Origin: Bradyrhizobium sp. B097
GTDB lineage: Bacteria; Pseudomonadota; Alphaproteobacteria; Rhizobiales; Xanthobacteraceae
DNA length: 64,000 nucleotides
Reading direction: 5' to 3'
Assembly: GCF_038957035.1 (NCBI RefSeq)
Contig: NZ_CP152412.1
Location: 806,001 to 870,000 of the forward strand
The translations under genes were made by a program, and so were the position numbers. This document shows, piece after piece, positions 44,259-52,014 of this stretch (within the stretch, counting starts at the first letter, position 1; every line of letters begins with the position of its first letter). The notes under the pieces were generated by a model. It was not told the DNA's origin, did not search any database, and saw nothing but the letters and a program-made list of their open reading frames with translations.

Positions 44259-45695
44259 TCAAAACATCTCGAAATATTCGCGCTGCTCCCAGTCCGACAC
44301 TTCGGCCTGGAAGCGTTCGATCTCGGCGTTCTTGATGTGGACGTAGTAGTCGACGAACTCCGGCCCGAGCGCGCCACGGAAGAACGGATCGTCTTGAAGC
44401 GCGAAGACGGCTTCGCGCAGCGACTTGGGCAAGAGCGCGGCCTTGGTCTCGTAGGGTGTGTCGGCGGACGGGCCCGGATCGAGCTTGCGGTCGACGCCGT
44501 CGAGGCCGGAGAGAATTTGCGAGGCCATGTAGAGATAGGGATTGGCGGCCGGCTCGCCGATCCGGTTCTCCAGCCGCGTCGCCGGATCGTTGGGGCCGCC
44601 GAGCACGCGGATCATGACGCCGCGGTTGTCGCGGCCCCAGATCGCGCGATCGGGTGCCAGCGAATAGGAGCGGTAGCGCTTGTAGCCGTTGATGGTCGGC
44701 GTCGTGAACACGGTCGAGGCCCGTGCATGCTCGATCAGGCCGGCCAGCCAGGTGCGGCCGAGCGCGCTCAAGGGCTCGCCCGCTTCCTTCGCCATGAAGA
44801 CGTTCTCGCCGCTGGCGCGCGATACCAGCGACTGGTGCAGGTGCCAGCCGCTCGCGAACACGTTCGGCAGCTTCGGCCGGCACATGAAGGTCGCGTGATA
44901 GCCGTGGCGGCGCGCGATCTGCTTCACCGCAGAACGAAACAGCACCATGATGTCGGCCGGTGCAAGCCCCACGGTCGGCGCGAAGGTGAACTCGCACTGG
45001 CTCGGGCCGAACTCGACCTCGACCGTCCGCAAGGGCAGGTCGAGCGCGATGATGTCGCGGCGGATGATCTCGAGCGCCGGCTCCATCTGATCGTAGCGCT
45101 GCTCAGTCAGATACTGATAGCCGTGCGACAGCAGGCTGACCGACGGCGGCCGTCCGGGCTGGCCGGCATCCTCCGGCGCCATGTGGGCGTCGTCGAGCTT
45201 GAACAGATGGAATTCGACCTCGAGGCCGGCGACGAAATCGTAGCCGCGGCCTGCGAGCTGATCGAGCACCTTGCGATAGAGGTTGCGGGTCGCGAACGGC
45301 ACCGGCCGTCCATCGCTGAAATAGAGGTCGCAGAGCAGCCAGCCCGTGTTCTCTGCCCAGGGCAGCACGCGGAACGTGGTGGGGTCGGCGACCATCAGCA
45401 CATCGGCCGCGCCCTCCATCTCCTTCATGCCGAAGCCGCCGCCGGCGGTGAACACCGGAAACACCGTCTTGTGCGAGGTGTCCTTGGCGAGCATCGTCGT
45501 GGTGATCGAGCAGCCGCCCTCCAGCGAGCGCACCGCTTCGCTGGCGATCAGCGTCTTGCCGCGCAGGATGCCGTGCTGGTCCGGGAATGACAGCCTGATG
45601 ACTTCGAGGTTCTTCTCCTCGACGATGCGGCGGAGGCGATTCGCGGCCTCCTTCTGCTCGTCCGACCACAGGCCGTGACGCTCGACGAAGCTCAC
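44259..45695 (-). CDS. Glutamine synthetase-like ligase
   Basis: A 478-residue member of the glutamine synthetase superfamily that forms a gamma-glutamyl amide from glutamate and an amine. The N-terminal beta-grasp part contains RLSFPDQHGILRGKT. The catalytic domain shows AGLEVEFHLF, VEFGPSQCEFTFAPT, and GWHLHQSL with NP-binding TPTINGYKRYR. Start taken as GTG at 45695 with GGAG 8 bases upstream; the frame is open to 45782. In aniline catabolism such ligases make gamma-glutamylanilide, and the gene beside it encodes a Rieske oxygenase, which supports an amine-modifying role rather than nitrogen assimilation. Substrate unknown. Confidence 0.82.
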   Translation of the reverse strand: MSFVERHGLWSDEQKEAANRLRRIVEEKNLEVIRLSFPDQHGILRGKTLIASEAVRSLEGGCSITTTMLAKDTSHKTVFPVFTAGGGFGMKEMEGAADVLMVADPTTFRVLPWAENTGWLLCDLYFSDGRPVPFATRNLYRKVLDQLAGRGYDFVAGLEVEFHLFKLDDAHMAPEDAGQPGRPPSVSLLSHGYQYLTEQRYDQMEPALEIIRRDIIALDLPLRTVEVEFGPSQCEFTFAPTVGLAPADIMVLFRSAVKQIARRHGYHATFMCRPKLPNVFASGWHLHQSLVSRASGENVFMAKEAGEPLSALGRTWLAGLIEHARASTVFTTPTINGYKRYRSYSLAPDRAIWGRDNRGVMIRVLGGPNDPATRLENRIGEPAANPYLYMASQILSGLDGVDRKLDPGPSADTPYETKAALLPKSLREAVFALQDDPFFRGALGPEFVDYYVHIKNAEIERFQAEVSDWEQREYFEMF

Positions 45696-45809
45696 TGCGT
45701 CACTCCTTTGTTGCTGTCGTTCCGGGATGGTCCGAAGGACCAGACCCGGAACCTCGAGATTCCGGGTTCGATGCTGCCGCATCGCCGCGGAATGACAACT
45801 TCACACACA

Positions 45810-47168
45810 TCACTCCGCCGCCGTCAGGTGGTGCACTTTGCCGGCGATCTCGCGCGGCACCGGGGCCGCCCAGGGCGCGCCGCGACGCCGCTTGACGTCG
45901 ACCTCCATCCAGTAGAGCTCCCAGCCTTGGGTCGGCCCGATGCCGTCCATCGTCGCGGGGCCCTGGATGCTGCGCGCGGAGGCGTCGTCGAGGAACAGCA
46001 TCGGCGTCTCGCCGCCGCCGACCTTCTCGATCTCCTGCCGCAGCAGCCGGCGATATTGCACGATCGCCTTGTCGCTCTGGCCAAGATGCTCGTTGGTGCG
46101 ATCCTGGATCGCGCCCATCGATTCCACAGCCCACTGGTCGTGGACGTTGATGTCGCTGCCCATGCCGGTATAGGTCTCGGTCGCCTGCTCGTGGGGATCG
46201 AAGCCGTAATCGTTGCTGCGGTTCTTGCGCGATTTGTAGTCGGGCAACGTATAGAGCTCGAGCCGCTGGTCGCGCATCTTCTGCTTGTCGACCGGCGCCG
46301 CGTAGCTGGTGAAGATCGCGTACCAGTAGCAGTTCTCGTCATCGACCGGCACGTGCCACTGCGTGATCGTCATCTCGGTCGACATCGGGATGACGAAGCC
46401 ATGCGGGAACAGCTGGTTGGTGACGCGCACATGGGTGCGCTCCTCGTCGAGCTCGCGCAGCGCGATCAGGCGCAGGCCGTATTCGGTGTGCTCGACATTG
46501 ATGATCGGCCGGTCATATTCGCGCAGGATCTTGGTCATCGGCATGTCGCTGCCGGCGGAGGCGCCGCGGAACTGCTTGCCGTAGGCGGCCAAGGTGTCCT
46601 CGTCCTCGAAGAAGCGATGCAGGAAGGAGGCGTGCGCCGGATCGATGCCGACCTCGAGCGCCTGCAGCCAGTTGCAGTTCATGTGGCCCTTGAACGCGAA
46701 CGTATGGCTGTCGGGTGCGACGAAGCAGTCGAGCTCCGGAAATGCCGGCGGGGTGCCTTCGCCGAGATAAGCCCACAGGATGCCGCTCTTCTCGACCACG
46801 GGATAAGAACGTTGCTTGATACCTTTGCAGAGCTGCGATCCAACCGGCTCGGCCGGCGTCTCGATGCACTGGCCTAACGTGTCGAACAGCCAGCCGTGGA
46901 AGGCGCAGCGCAGCCCGCCATGCTCGAGCCGGCCGAAGGCGAGGTCGGCGCCGCGATGCGCGCAGTGGCGATCGATCAGGCCGTAGCTTCCGTCCTCGCC
47001 GCGAAACAGCACCAAATTTTCGCCGAGCAGCCGCACCGGCCGGACCGGGCGCGGCCCTTCCAGCTCATCGACCAGCGCCGCCGGCTGCCAATACATCCGC
47101 ATCAGCTTTCCGCAGGGGTCCTTAGCCCCCGTGCGGGTGATCAGATCGTTCGCTTCCTGGCTCATCAT
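45810..47168 (-). CDS. Rieske aromatic-ring oxygenase alpha subunit
   Basis: A 452-residue non-heme iron oxygenase. The Rieske [2Fe-2S] site is Cys69-X-His71 (CAHRGADL) and Cys88-X2-His91 (CAFHGW). The mononuclear iron site is Asp176/His179/His184 in EVGIDPAHASFLHRF plus a later Asp. The overall pattern, including MYWQPAALVDEL and GQCIETPAEP, matches the phthalate 4,5-dioxygenase/carbazole class that needs a separate reductase. No reductase gene is adjacent. It lies 114 bases before the GS-like ligase start on the same strand and diverges from an IclR regulator. Confidence 0.87.
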   Translation of the reverse strand: MMSQEANDLITRTGAKDPCGKLMRMYWQPAALVDELEGPRPVRPVRLLGENLVLFRGEDGSYGLIDRHCAHRGADLAFGRLEHGGLRCAFHGWLFDTLGQCIETPAEPVGSQLCKGIKQRSYPVVEKSGILWAYLGEGTPPAFPELDCFVAPDSHTFAFKGHMNCNWLQALEVGIDPAHASFLHRFFEDEDTLAAYGKQFRGASAGSDMPMTKILREYDRPIINVEHTEYGLRLIALRELDEERTHVRVTNQLFPHGFVIPMSTEMTITQWHVPVDDENCYWYAIFTSYAAPVDKQKMRDQRLELYTLPDYKSRKNRSNDYGFDPHEQATETYTGMGSDINVHDQWAVESMGAIQDRTNEHLGQSDKAIVQYRRLLRQEIEKVGGGETPMLFLDDASARSIQGPATMDGIGPTQGWELYWMEVDVKRRRGAPWAAPVPREIAGKVHHLTAAE

Positions 47169-47192
47169 GGCGGCGTCTCCCGAATTTGGATT

Positions 47193-47211
47193 TGTTCGCC
47201 TATTGAACGAA
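47193..47211. promoter_or_regulatory. Candidate IclR operator
   Basis: GTTC (47194-47197) and GAAC (47205-47208) with TTCG/CGAA extensions form a short imperfect palindrome 25 bases before the oxygenase start and about 65 bases before the IclR start. Confidence 0.35.
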
Positions 47212-47273
47212 TGTGCGAATTATGCCATGTCTGGTTTGGACAGCAAGCGCAATTTTTGAACCGTTCAAAGCCC

Positions 47274-48056
47274 ATGCCCAAGCTGAAGCGGACCGATCAG
47301 GAGCGCGTCACCGATTTCGTCGAGGCGCTCGATCGCGGCCTGCGCCTGTTGCAGGTGTTCGGCACAGTTACGGGTCCGGCGACGCTGAGCGATCTTGCGC
47401 GCGCCGCCGATTTGCCGCGCGCCACCGCGCGACGCATCCTGTTCACGCTCGCGCATGGCGGCTTCGTCGCAACCGACGGCAAGCTGTTCACGCTGACGCC
47501 GCATGTGCTGACGCTGGCGGGCTCGTTCCTGCAATCCAACCAGGTGGTGACGGTGCTGCAGCCGGTCCTCGATCGCATCGCCACCGCAGCACAGGAGATC
47601 GCCTCGCTCGCACTGCTCGACGGCGACGACGTCGTGTTCGTCGCGCGCTCGAGCCCGACGCGGGTGTTTTCCGCCGGTCTCGATATCGGCTATCGGCTGC
47701 CGGCGTTCTGCACGTCAGTGGGCCGCGCCATGCTCGGCCGGCTCGGCGATGCCGAGCTTGCGGCACGCCTGAAGGCGATGCGCCGCGATCCCGTGACGCC
47801 GCAGACCACGACCGATCCGAAGAAGCTGCTCGCCACCATCATCGCCGATCGCGCGCAGGGCTACTCGCTGGTCGACCGCGAGGCCGAGCCGCATTTCCGT
47901 TCGATCTCGGTGCCGGTGCGCCGCTACGACGGCACCATCGTTGCCGCCATCAACATGGGCGCGCATGTCGATCGTGTTCCGGCGAAGGAATTGATCGACC
48001 GTTTCCTGCCGCTGCTGCGCGACGGCGCGGAGGATGTGAAGAGCCGGTTGCTTTAA
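47274..48056 (+). CDS. IclR-family regulator (PcaR/PobR-like)
   Basis: A 260-residue regulator: winged helix about 20-80 (TLSDLARAADLPRATARRILFTL) and an effector-binding IclR domain about 90-255 with YRLPAFCTSVGRAML and GYSLVDREAEPHFRSISVPV. Start MPKLKRTDQERVTDFVEALDRG at 47274 matches PcaR/PobR-type proteins that control hydroxybenzoate and protocatechuate genes. Divergent from the oxygenase-ligase pair, which it probably controls. Confidence 0.9.
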   Translation: MPKLKRTDQERVTDFVEALDRGLRLLQVFGTVTGPATLSDLARAADLPRATARRILFTLAHGGFVATDGKLFTLTPHVLTLAGSFLQSNQVVTVLQPVLDRIATAAQEIASLALLDGDDVVFVARSSPTRVFSAGLDIGYRLPAFCTSVGRAMLGRLGDAELAARLKAMRRDPVTPQTTTDPKKLLATIIADRAQGYSLVDREAEPHFRSISVPVRRYDGTIVAAINMGAHVDRVPAKELIDRFLPLLRDGAEDVKSRLL

Positions 48057-48108
48057 TGCGCCTGGGACGTGAGGTGAACCGAGCGGCCGCGGCATCGGAA
48101 ATGCGGTC

Positions 48109-48232
48109 CCCTCTCCCGCTTGCGGGGGAGGGTTAGGGTGGGGGCTCTCTCCGCGAGTCGCATCGCGGAGAGAGCCCCCACCCGGATCGCATCTTTCGAT
48201 GCGATCCGACCTCCCCCGCAAGCGGGAGAGGT
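48109..48232. repeat. Paired inverted repeat of the CTCTCCCGCTTGCGGGGGAGG class
   Basis: CCTCTCCCGCTTGCGGGGGA at 48109 and CCTCCCCCGCAAGCGGGAGAGG ending 48232 are inverted; GGATCGCATC and GATGCGATCC lie inside. Between the convergent IclR and boxR genes. Its right unit shows what an intact copy of the island target looks like. Confidence 0.75.
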
Positions 48233-48275
48233 GCAGCGAGGCTGCCGTTCGACCGATTCAACCTAACGTCGCGGC

Positions 48276-49184
48276 CTACAGCGCCACGCTGCGCAGCCCG
48301 AACGAGCGCGCCTCGTTCTGCAGCACCGGCCGCACGGAATCGATCAGCCGCGCGGCGGCGGCATCGACCGAGAGGCCGGCGGTGTCGACCACCGCCGATG
48401 CGCGAGCATAAAGCGGTTCGCGGCTGACCAGGATGTTGCGCAATTCGGCCATCGCCGAGCGATCGTCGGCCATCGGGCGCAGATCGCCCTGGCGGCGGAC
48501 GCGGGCCATGTGCTCTTCCGGCTCGGCCTTCAGCCAGATCGTGTAGAACGACGACAGGATCAGGTCGAAGGTCAGCGCCTCGGAGACGATGCCGCCGCCG
48601 GTCGCCAGCACCATCAATTCCTTGCGCGCGAGCAGTTGCGTCAGCGCGGCCTGCTCCATGCGGCGAAAGCCCTCCTGGCCGTACAGCGCGATGATCTCGG
48701 CGACCGATAGGCCGTTCTGCGCCTCGATCTCCTTGTTGAGCTCGACGAAGCTCCAGCCGATCTTCTTCGCCAGCATCCGCCCGAGCGTGGTCTTGCCGGC
48801 GCCGCGCAGGCCGATCAGCGCGATGCCGGAGAACGAGGCGCCGCGCGGCGCCAGCGGGCTGCTGCCGGCGAGCATGTCCTTGGCCTGCGCGATCTGGCTC
48901 GGCGACGCCTTGCGCAGGAGATCGCGGATCACGGCCCAATCCGGGATCGGCTCGCTCGAGGGGATCAGGTCCTCGAGATGCGCGCCCATCGCGCCTGCGA
49001 CACGGCGCAGCAGCACGATCGAAACATTGCCTTTGCCGCTTTCGAGCTGGGCGATGTAGCGTTCGGAAATGCCGGAGACCTTGGCGAGCACCTTGCGCGA
49101 CATGCCGCGGAGCGCGCGCATGGTGCGCACGCGCTGCCCGAGTTGTTCGAGGAAGTCGGTTTCCGGATCGTTGGCTTCGGTCAT
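48276..49184 (-). CDS. boxR: BoxR, benzoyl-CoA-responsive repressor
   Basis: A 302-residue two-domain protein: an N-terminal Cro/C1-type helix-turn-helix (about 15-75, MSRKVLAKVSGISERYIAQLESG) joined to a shikimate-kinase-like domain (about 118-290) with Walker A LIGLRGAGKTTLG (124-136). In Azoarcus, BoxR uses this kinase-like domain to bind benzoyl-CoA and release its operators, rather than phosphorylating shikimate. Here it is divergent from benzoate-CoA ligase, the normal arrangement. Known BoxR sites contain TGCA repeats six bases apart; such boxes precede boxC at 51910-51963. Confidence 0.92.
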   Translation of the reverse strand: MTEANDPETDFLEQLGQRVRTMRALRGMSRKVLAKVSGISERYIAQLESGKGNVSIVLLRRVAGAMGAHLEDLIPSSEPIPDWAVIRDLLRKASPSQIAQAKDMLAGSSPLAPRGASFSGIALIGLRGAGKTTLGRMLAKKIGWSFVELNKEIEAQNGLSVAEIIALYGQEGFRRMEQAALTQLLARKELMVLATGGGIVSEALTFDLILSSFYTIWLKAEPEEHMARVRRQGDLRPMADDRSAMAELRNILVSREPLYARASAVVDTAGLSVDAAAARLIDSVRPVLQNEARSFGLRSVAL

Positions 49185-49262
49185 GATCCCCGTGCGACGC
49201 GCGGTCCTGACTGAATCAGGTCCAATGGTCTAGGAAACATAATGCCGACGAGGATTGACAGC

Positions 49263-49297
49263 AAGCCAATGTGGTGGCTTTGTATGAATTATAATTC
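49263..49297. promoter_or_regulatory. Palindromes and -10 box between boxR and benzoate-CoA ligase
   Basis: AAGCCA-N6-TGGCTT (49263-49280) and the perfect 12-bp palindrome GAATTATAATTC (49286-49297) lie 56-90 bases before the ligase ATG. The second contains TATAAT (49290-49295), so a bound protein would cover the -10 region. No clean TGCA-N6-TGCA box was found in this interval. Confidence 0.45.
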
Positions 49298-49352
49298 TTA
49301 AATCTTGACGGGAGAGGGCGGGCGCGGTGCGCCTGTGCCTGAGGAGCGGGCC

Positions 49353-50885
49353 ATGACCTACAACGCAGTCTCCTGGCTGCTCGACCGCAATGTCGATGAG
49401 GGCCGCGGCGACAAGGTCGCGTTCGACGATACGGTGTCGCAAATCACCTATGGCCAGTTGCAGCAGCAGACCCGCCGCGTCGGCAACATGCTGTGCCGGC
49501 TCGGCGTCCGCCGCGAGGAGCGGGTCGCCATGATCATGCTGGATACGGTCGATTTCCCGATCGTGTTCCTCGGCGCGATCCGCGCCGGCGTGGTGCCGGT
49601 GCCGCTCAACACGCTGCTGACCGCGGAGCAATACGCCTACATCCTCAGTGATTGCCGCGCGCGCGTGCTGTTCATCTCCGAGGCCCTGCTGCCGGTCGTG
49701 AAGGACATCATCGCGGGCATGCCCGACCTCGAGCATGTCGTGGTCTCCGGCAAGGATGCGCACGGCCACAAGAAGCTGTCGGACGAGATCGCGCGCGAGA
49801 GCGACGTGTTCGCGACGGCGCCGACGCATGCCGACGAGCCGGCGTTCTGGCTCTATTCGTCGGGCTCGACCGGCATGCCGAAGGGCGTGCGCCATCTGCA
49901 TTCCAATCTCGCGGCGACGGCGGAGACCTATGCCAGGCAGGTGCTCGGCATCCGCGAGGACGATGTCGGCCTGTCGGCCGCAAAGCTGTTCTTCGCCTAT
50001 GGGCTCGGCAATGCGCTGACCTTCCCGATGTCGGTCGGCGCCACCACGGTGCTCAATTCGGAACGTCCGACGCCGGCGGTGATGTTCGCGCTGCTGAACA
50101 AATATCATCCCAGCATCTTCTTCGGCGTGCCGACCCTGTTCGCGGCGATGCTGAACGACGAGGCGACCAAGACGCAAGCCGCGGGCAATCGGCTGCGGGT
50201 CTGCACCTCGGCCGGCGAGGCGTTGCCGGAATCGGTCGGCAATGCGTGGCGCGCGCGGTTCGGCGTCGACATTCTCGACGGCGTCGGCTCGACCGAACTG
50301 CTGCACATCTTCCTGTCGAACGCGCCCGGCGACATCAAATACGGATCGTCCGGCCGTCCGGTGCCCGGCTACAAGGTGCGGCTGGTCAACGAGACAGGGG
50401 CTGACGTCGCCGACGGTGAGGTCGGCGAGCTGCTGGTTGATGCACCCTCGGCCGGCGAGAGCTACTGGAATCAGCGCGCCAAGAGCCGCGCCACTTTCGA
50501 GGGCGCGTGGACCCGAACCGGCGACAAATACACGCGCGATGCCGACGGCCGTTACACTTTCTGCGGCCGCGCCGACGACATGTTCAAGGTTTCCGGCATC
50601 TGGGTCTCGCCGTTCGAGGTCGAGAGCGCGCTGATCACCCATCCCGCGGTGCTGGAGGCGGCGGTCGTGCCGGAGGCCGATCCGGAAGGCTTGCTCAAGC
50701 CGAAGGCCTATGTCGTGCTGCGGCCCGAGAGCTCGGCCGAAGGCCTGCACGAGGCGCTGAAGGAACACGTCAAGCAGAAGATCGGCCCGTGGAAATATCC
50801 GCGCTGGATCGATGTGGTGGAGTCATTGCCGAAGACGGCGACCGGGAAGATCCAGCGGTTCAAATTGCGCGACGGCGCACAATAA
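49353..50885 (+). CDS. bclA: Benzoate-CoA ligase
   Basis: Activates benzoate to benzoyl-CoA with ATP, the entry step of the box pathway. The 510-residue AMP-forming ligase shows the P-loop LYSSGSTGMPKGVRHLH (about 167-183), the benzoate-type pocket region AKLFFAYGLGNALTFPMSVG, GVGSTELLHIFLS, and the C-terminal Lys in PKTATGKIQRFKL. GAGGAG 6 bases before ATG 49353 fixes the start; the frame is open from 49305. Divergent from boxR. Confidence 0.93.
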   Translation: MTYNAVSWLLDRNVDEGRGDKVAFDDTVSQITYGQLQQQTRRVGNMLCRLGVRREERVAMIMLDTVDFPIVFLGAIRAGVVPVPLNTLLTAEQYAYILSDCRARVLFISEALLPVVKDIIAGMPDLEHVVVSGKDAHGHKKLSDEIARESDVFATAPTHADEPAFWLYSSGSTGMPKGVRHLHSNLAATAETYARQVLGIREDDVGLSAAKLFFAYGLGNALTFPMSVGATTVLNSERPTPAVMFALLNKYHPSIFFGVPTLFAAMLNDEATKTQAAGNRLRVCTSAGEALPESVGNAWRARFGVDILDGVGSTELLHIFLSNAPGDIKYGSSGRPVPGYKVRLVNETGADVADGEVGELLVDAPSAGESYWNQRAKSRATFEGAWTRTGDKYTRDADGRYTFCGRADDMFKVSGIWVSPFEVESALITHPAVLEAAVVPEADPEGLLKPKAYVVLRPESSAEGLHEALKEHVKQKIGPWKYPRWIDVVESLPKTATGKIQRFKLRDGAQ

Positions 50886-50897
50886 TGTTTCCACTCG

Positions 50898-51019
50898 CGT
50901 CGTCCTTGCGAAAGCAGGGACCCATACGCCGCGGCCTTTGTTTTGAGAGATGCTGTTCGACGGCTTTGCCGCAACAACTAAAGCCTGTGGTTATGGGTCC
51001 CTGCCTTCGCAGGGACGAT
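50898..51019. repeat. Paired inverted repeat of the CAGGGACCCATA class
   Basis: CGTCGTCCTTGCGAAAGCAGGG at 50898 and CCCTGCCTTCGCAGGGACGATG ending 51019 are inverted, with GTGGTTATGGGTCCC inside. The upstream ATG at 51018 lies in the repeat, which argues against it as the start of the next gene. Confidence 0.7.
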
Positions 51020-51038
51020 GAGTGAGGAAGGCTCCAGC

Positions 51039-51848
51039 ATGCAAAACCTAAATCCCACAGGCTTCCTCAGCATCGACGGCGCCAATCTCGAGTACCGCAT
51101 GATCGGTCCGTCACCCGAGACGGCGCCGACCCTCGTGATGCTGCACGAAGGCCTCGGCAGCGTCGGGCTGTGGGGCGATTTTCCGGAGAAGCTGCAGGCG
51201 GCGACCGGCGCCGGCGTGTTCGCCTATTCGCGCGCGGGCTATGGCGCCTCGTCGCCGGCGAAGCTGCCGCGTCCGGTCGACTACATGCATCGCGAGGCGC
51301 TCGACGTGCTGCCGAAGCTGCTCGACCGGATCGGTTTCCGCCGCGGCCTCTTGGTCGGCCACTCCGACGGCGCGTCGATCGCGGCGATCTATGCCGGCGC
51401 GCATCAGGATCATCGCCTGCACGGCCTTGCGCTGCTCGCGCCGCACTTCATCGTCGAGGACATCTCGGTGAAGTCGATTGCCGAGATCAAGACGGCGTAT
51501 GAGACCACCAATCTGAAGGAGAAGCTGGCGCGCTGGCACAAGGATGTCGACAGCACCTTCCGTGGCTGGAACGACGCCTGGCTCAATCCGAAATTCCGCG
51601 ACTGGGATATCTCCGAGTATCTCGCCTATATCCGCGTGCCGGTGCTGATCGTGCAGGGCGCGGATGACCAATACGGCACGATGCGTCAGGTCGAGATCGC
51701 CCAGGACGAGTGCTATTGCCCGGTTGATGTAGCCGCCATCACCGGCGCCGGTCACTCGCCGCACCGCGAGGCGCCCGCGGTCACGCTGGATGCGGTCACC
51801 GAATTCGCCAAGGCAGCCCTGCGGGACGACCCGGCACTGGCGGCCTGA
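51039..51848 (+). CDS. Alpha/beta hydrolase of the box locus
   Basis: A 269-residue alpha/beta-hydrolase. Nucleophile Ser in LVGHSDGASIAA, likely Asp in QGADDQYG and His in TGAGHSPHRE. ATG 51039 has GAGGAAGG about 8 bases upstream. It lies between bclA and boxC, where some box clusters carry a hydrolase that may act on a pathway lactone or CoA thioester. Exact reaction unknown. Confidence 0.8.
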   Translation: MQNLNPTGFLSIDGANLEYRMIGPSPETAPTLVMLHEGLGSVGLWGDFPEKLQAATGAGVFAYSRAGYGASSPAKLPRPVDYMHREALDVLPKLLDRIGFRRGLLVGHSDGASIAAIYAGAHQDHRLHGLALLAPHFIVEDISVKSIAEIKTAYETTNLKEKLARWHKDVDSTFRGWNDAWLNPKFRDWDISEYLAYIRVPVLIVQGADDQYGTMRQVEIAQDECYCPVDVAAITGAGHSPHREAPAVTLDAVTEFAKAALRDDPALAA

Positions 51849-51909
51849 CTTTTGGTGCCGGTGCCAGGCCATTGGCCGAGCGGGCGAATTTCCCGAACAT
51901 GAAACAAAA

Positions 51910-51963
51910 TGCATGTTTTTGCGTTTTGAACTGGACCAGATCGAAAACATGCATTATTGTGCA
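51910..51963 (+). promoter_or_regulatory. Two BoxR-type boxes before boxC
   Basis: TGCA-N6-TGCG at 51910-51923 and a perfect TGCA-N6-TGCA at 51950-51963, 40 bp apart. BoxR of Azoarcus is known to bind TGCA-N6-TGCA repeats. The second box ends 51 bases before the boxC start. Confidence 0.65.
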
Positions 51964-52014
51964 TGAAGACCTCGACGAACGAACCTTCAAACGAACAACA
52001 GATAAGGGTGGCCC

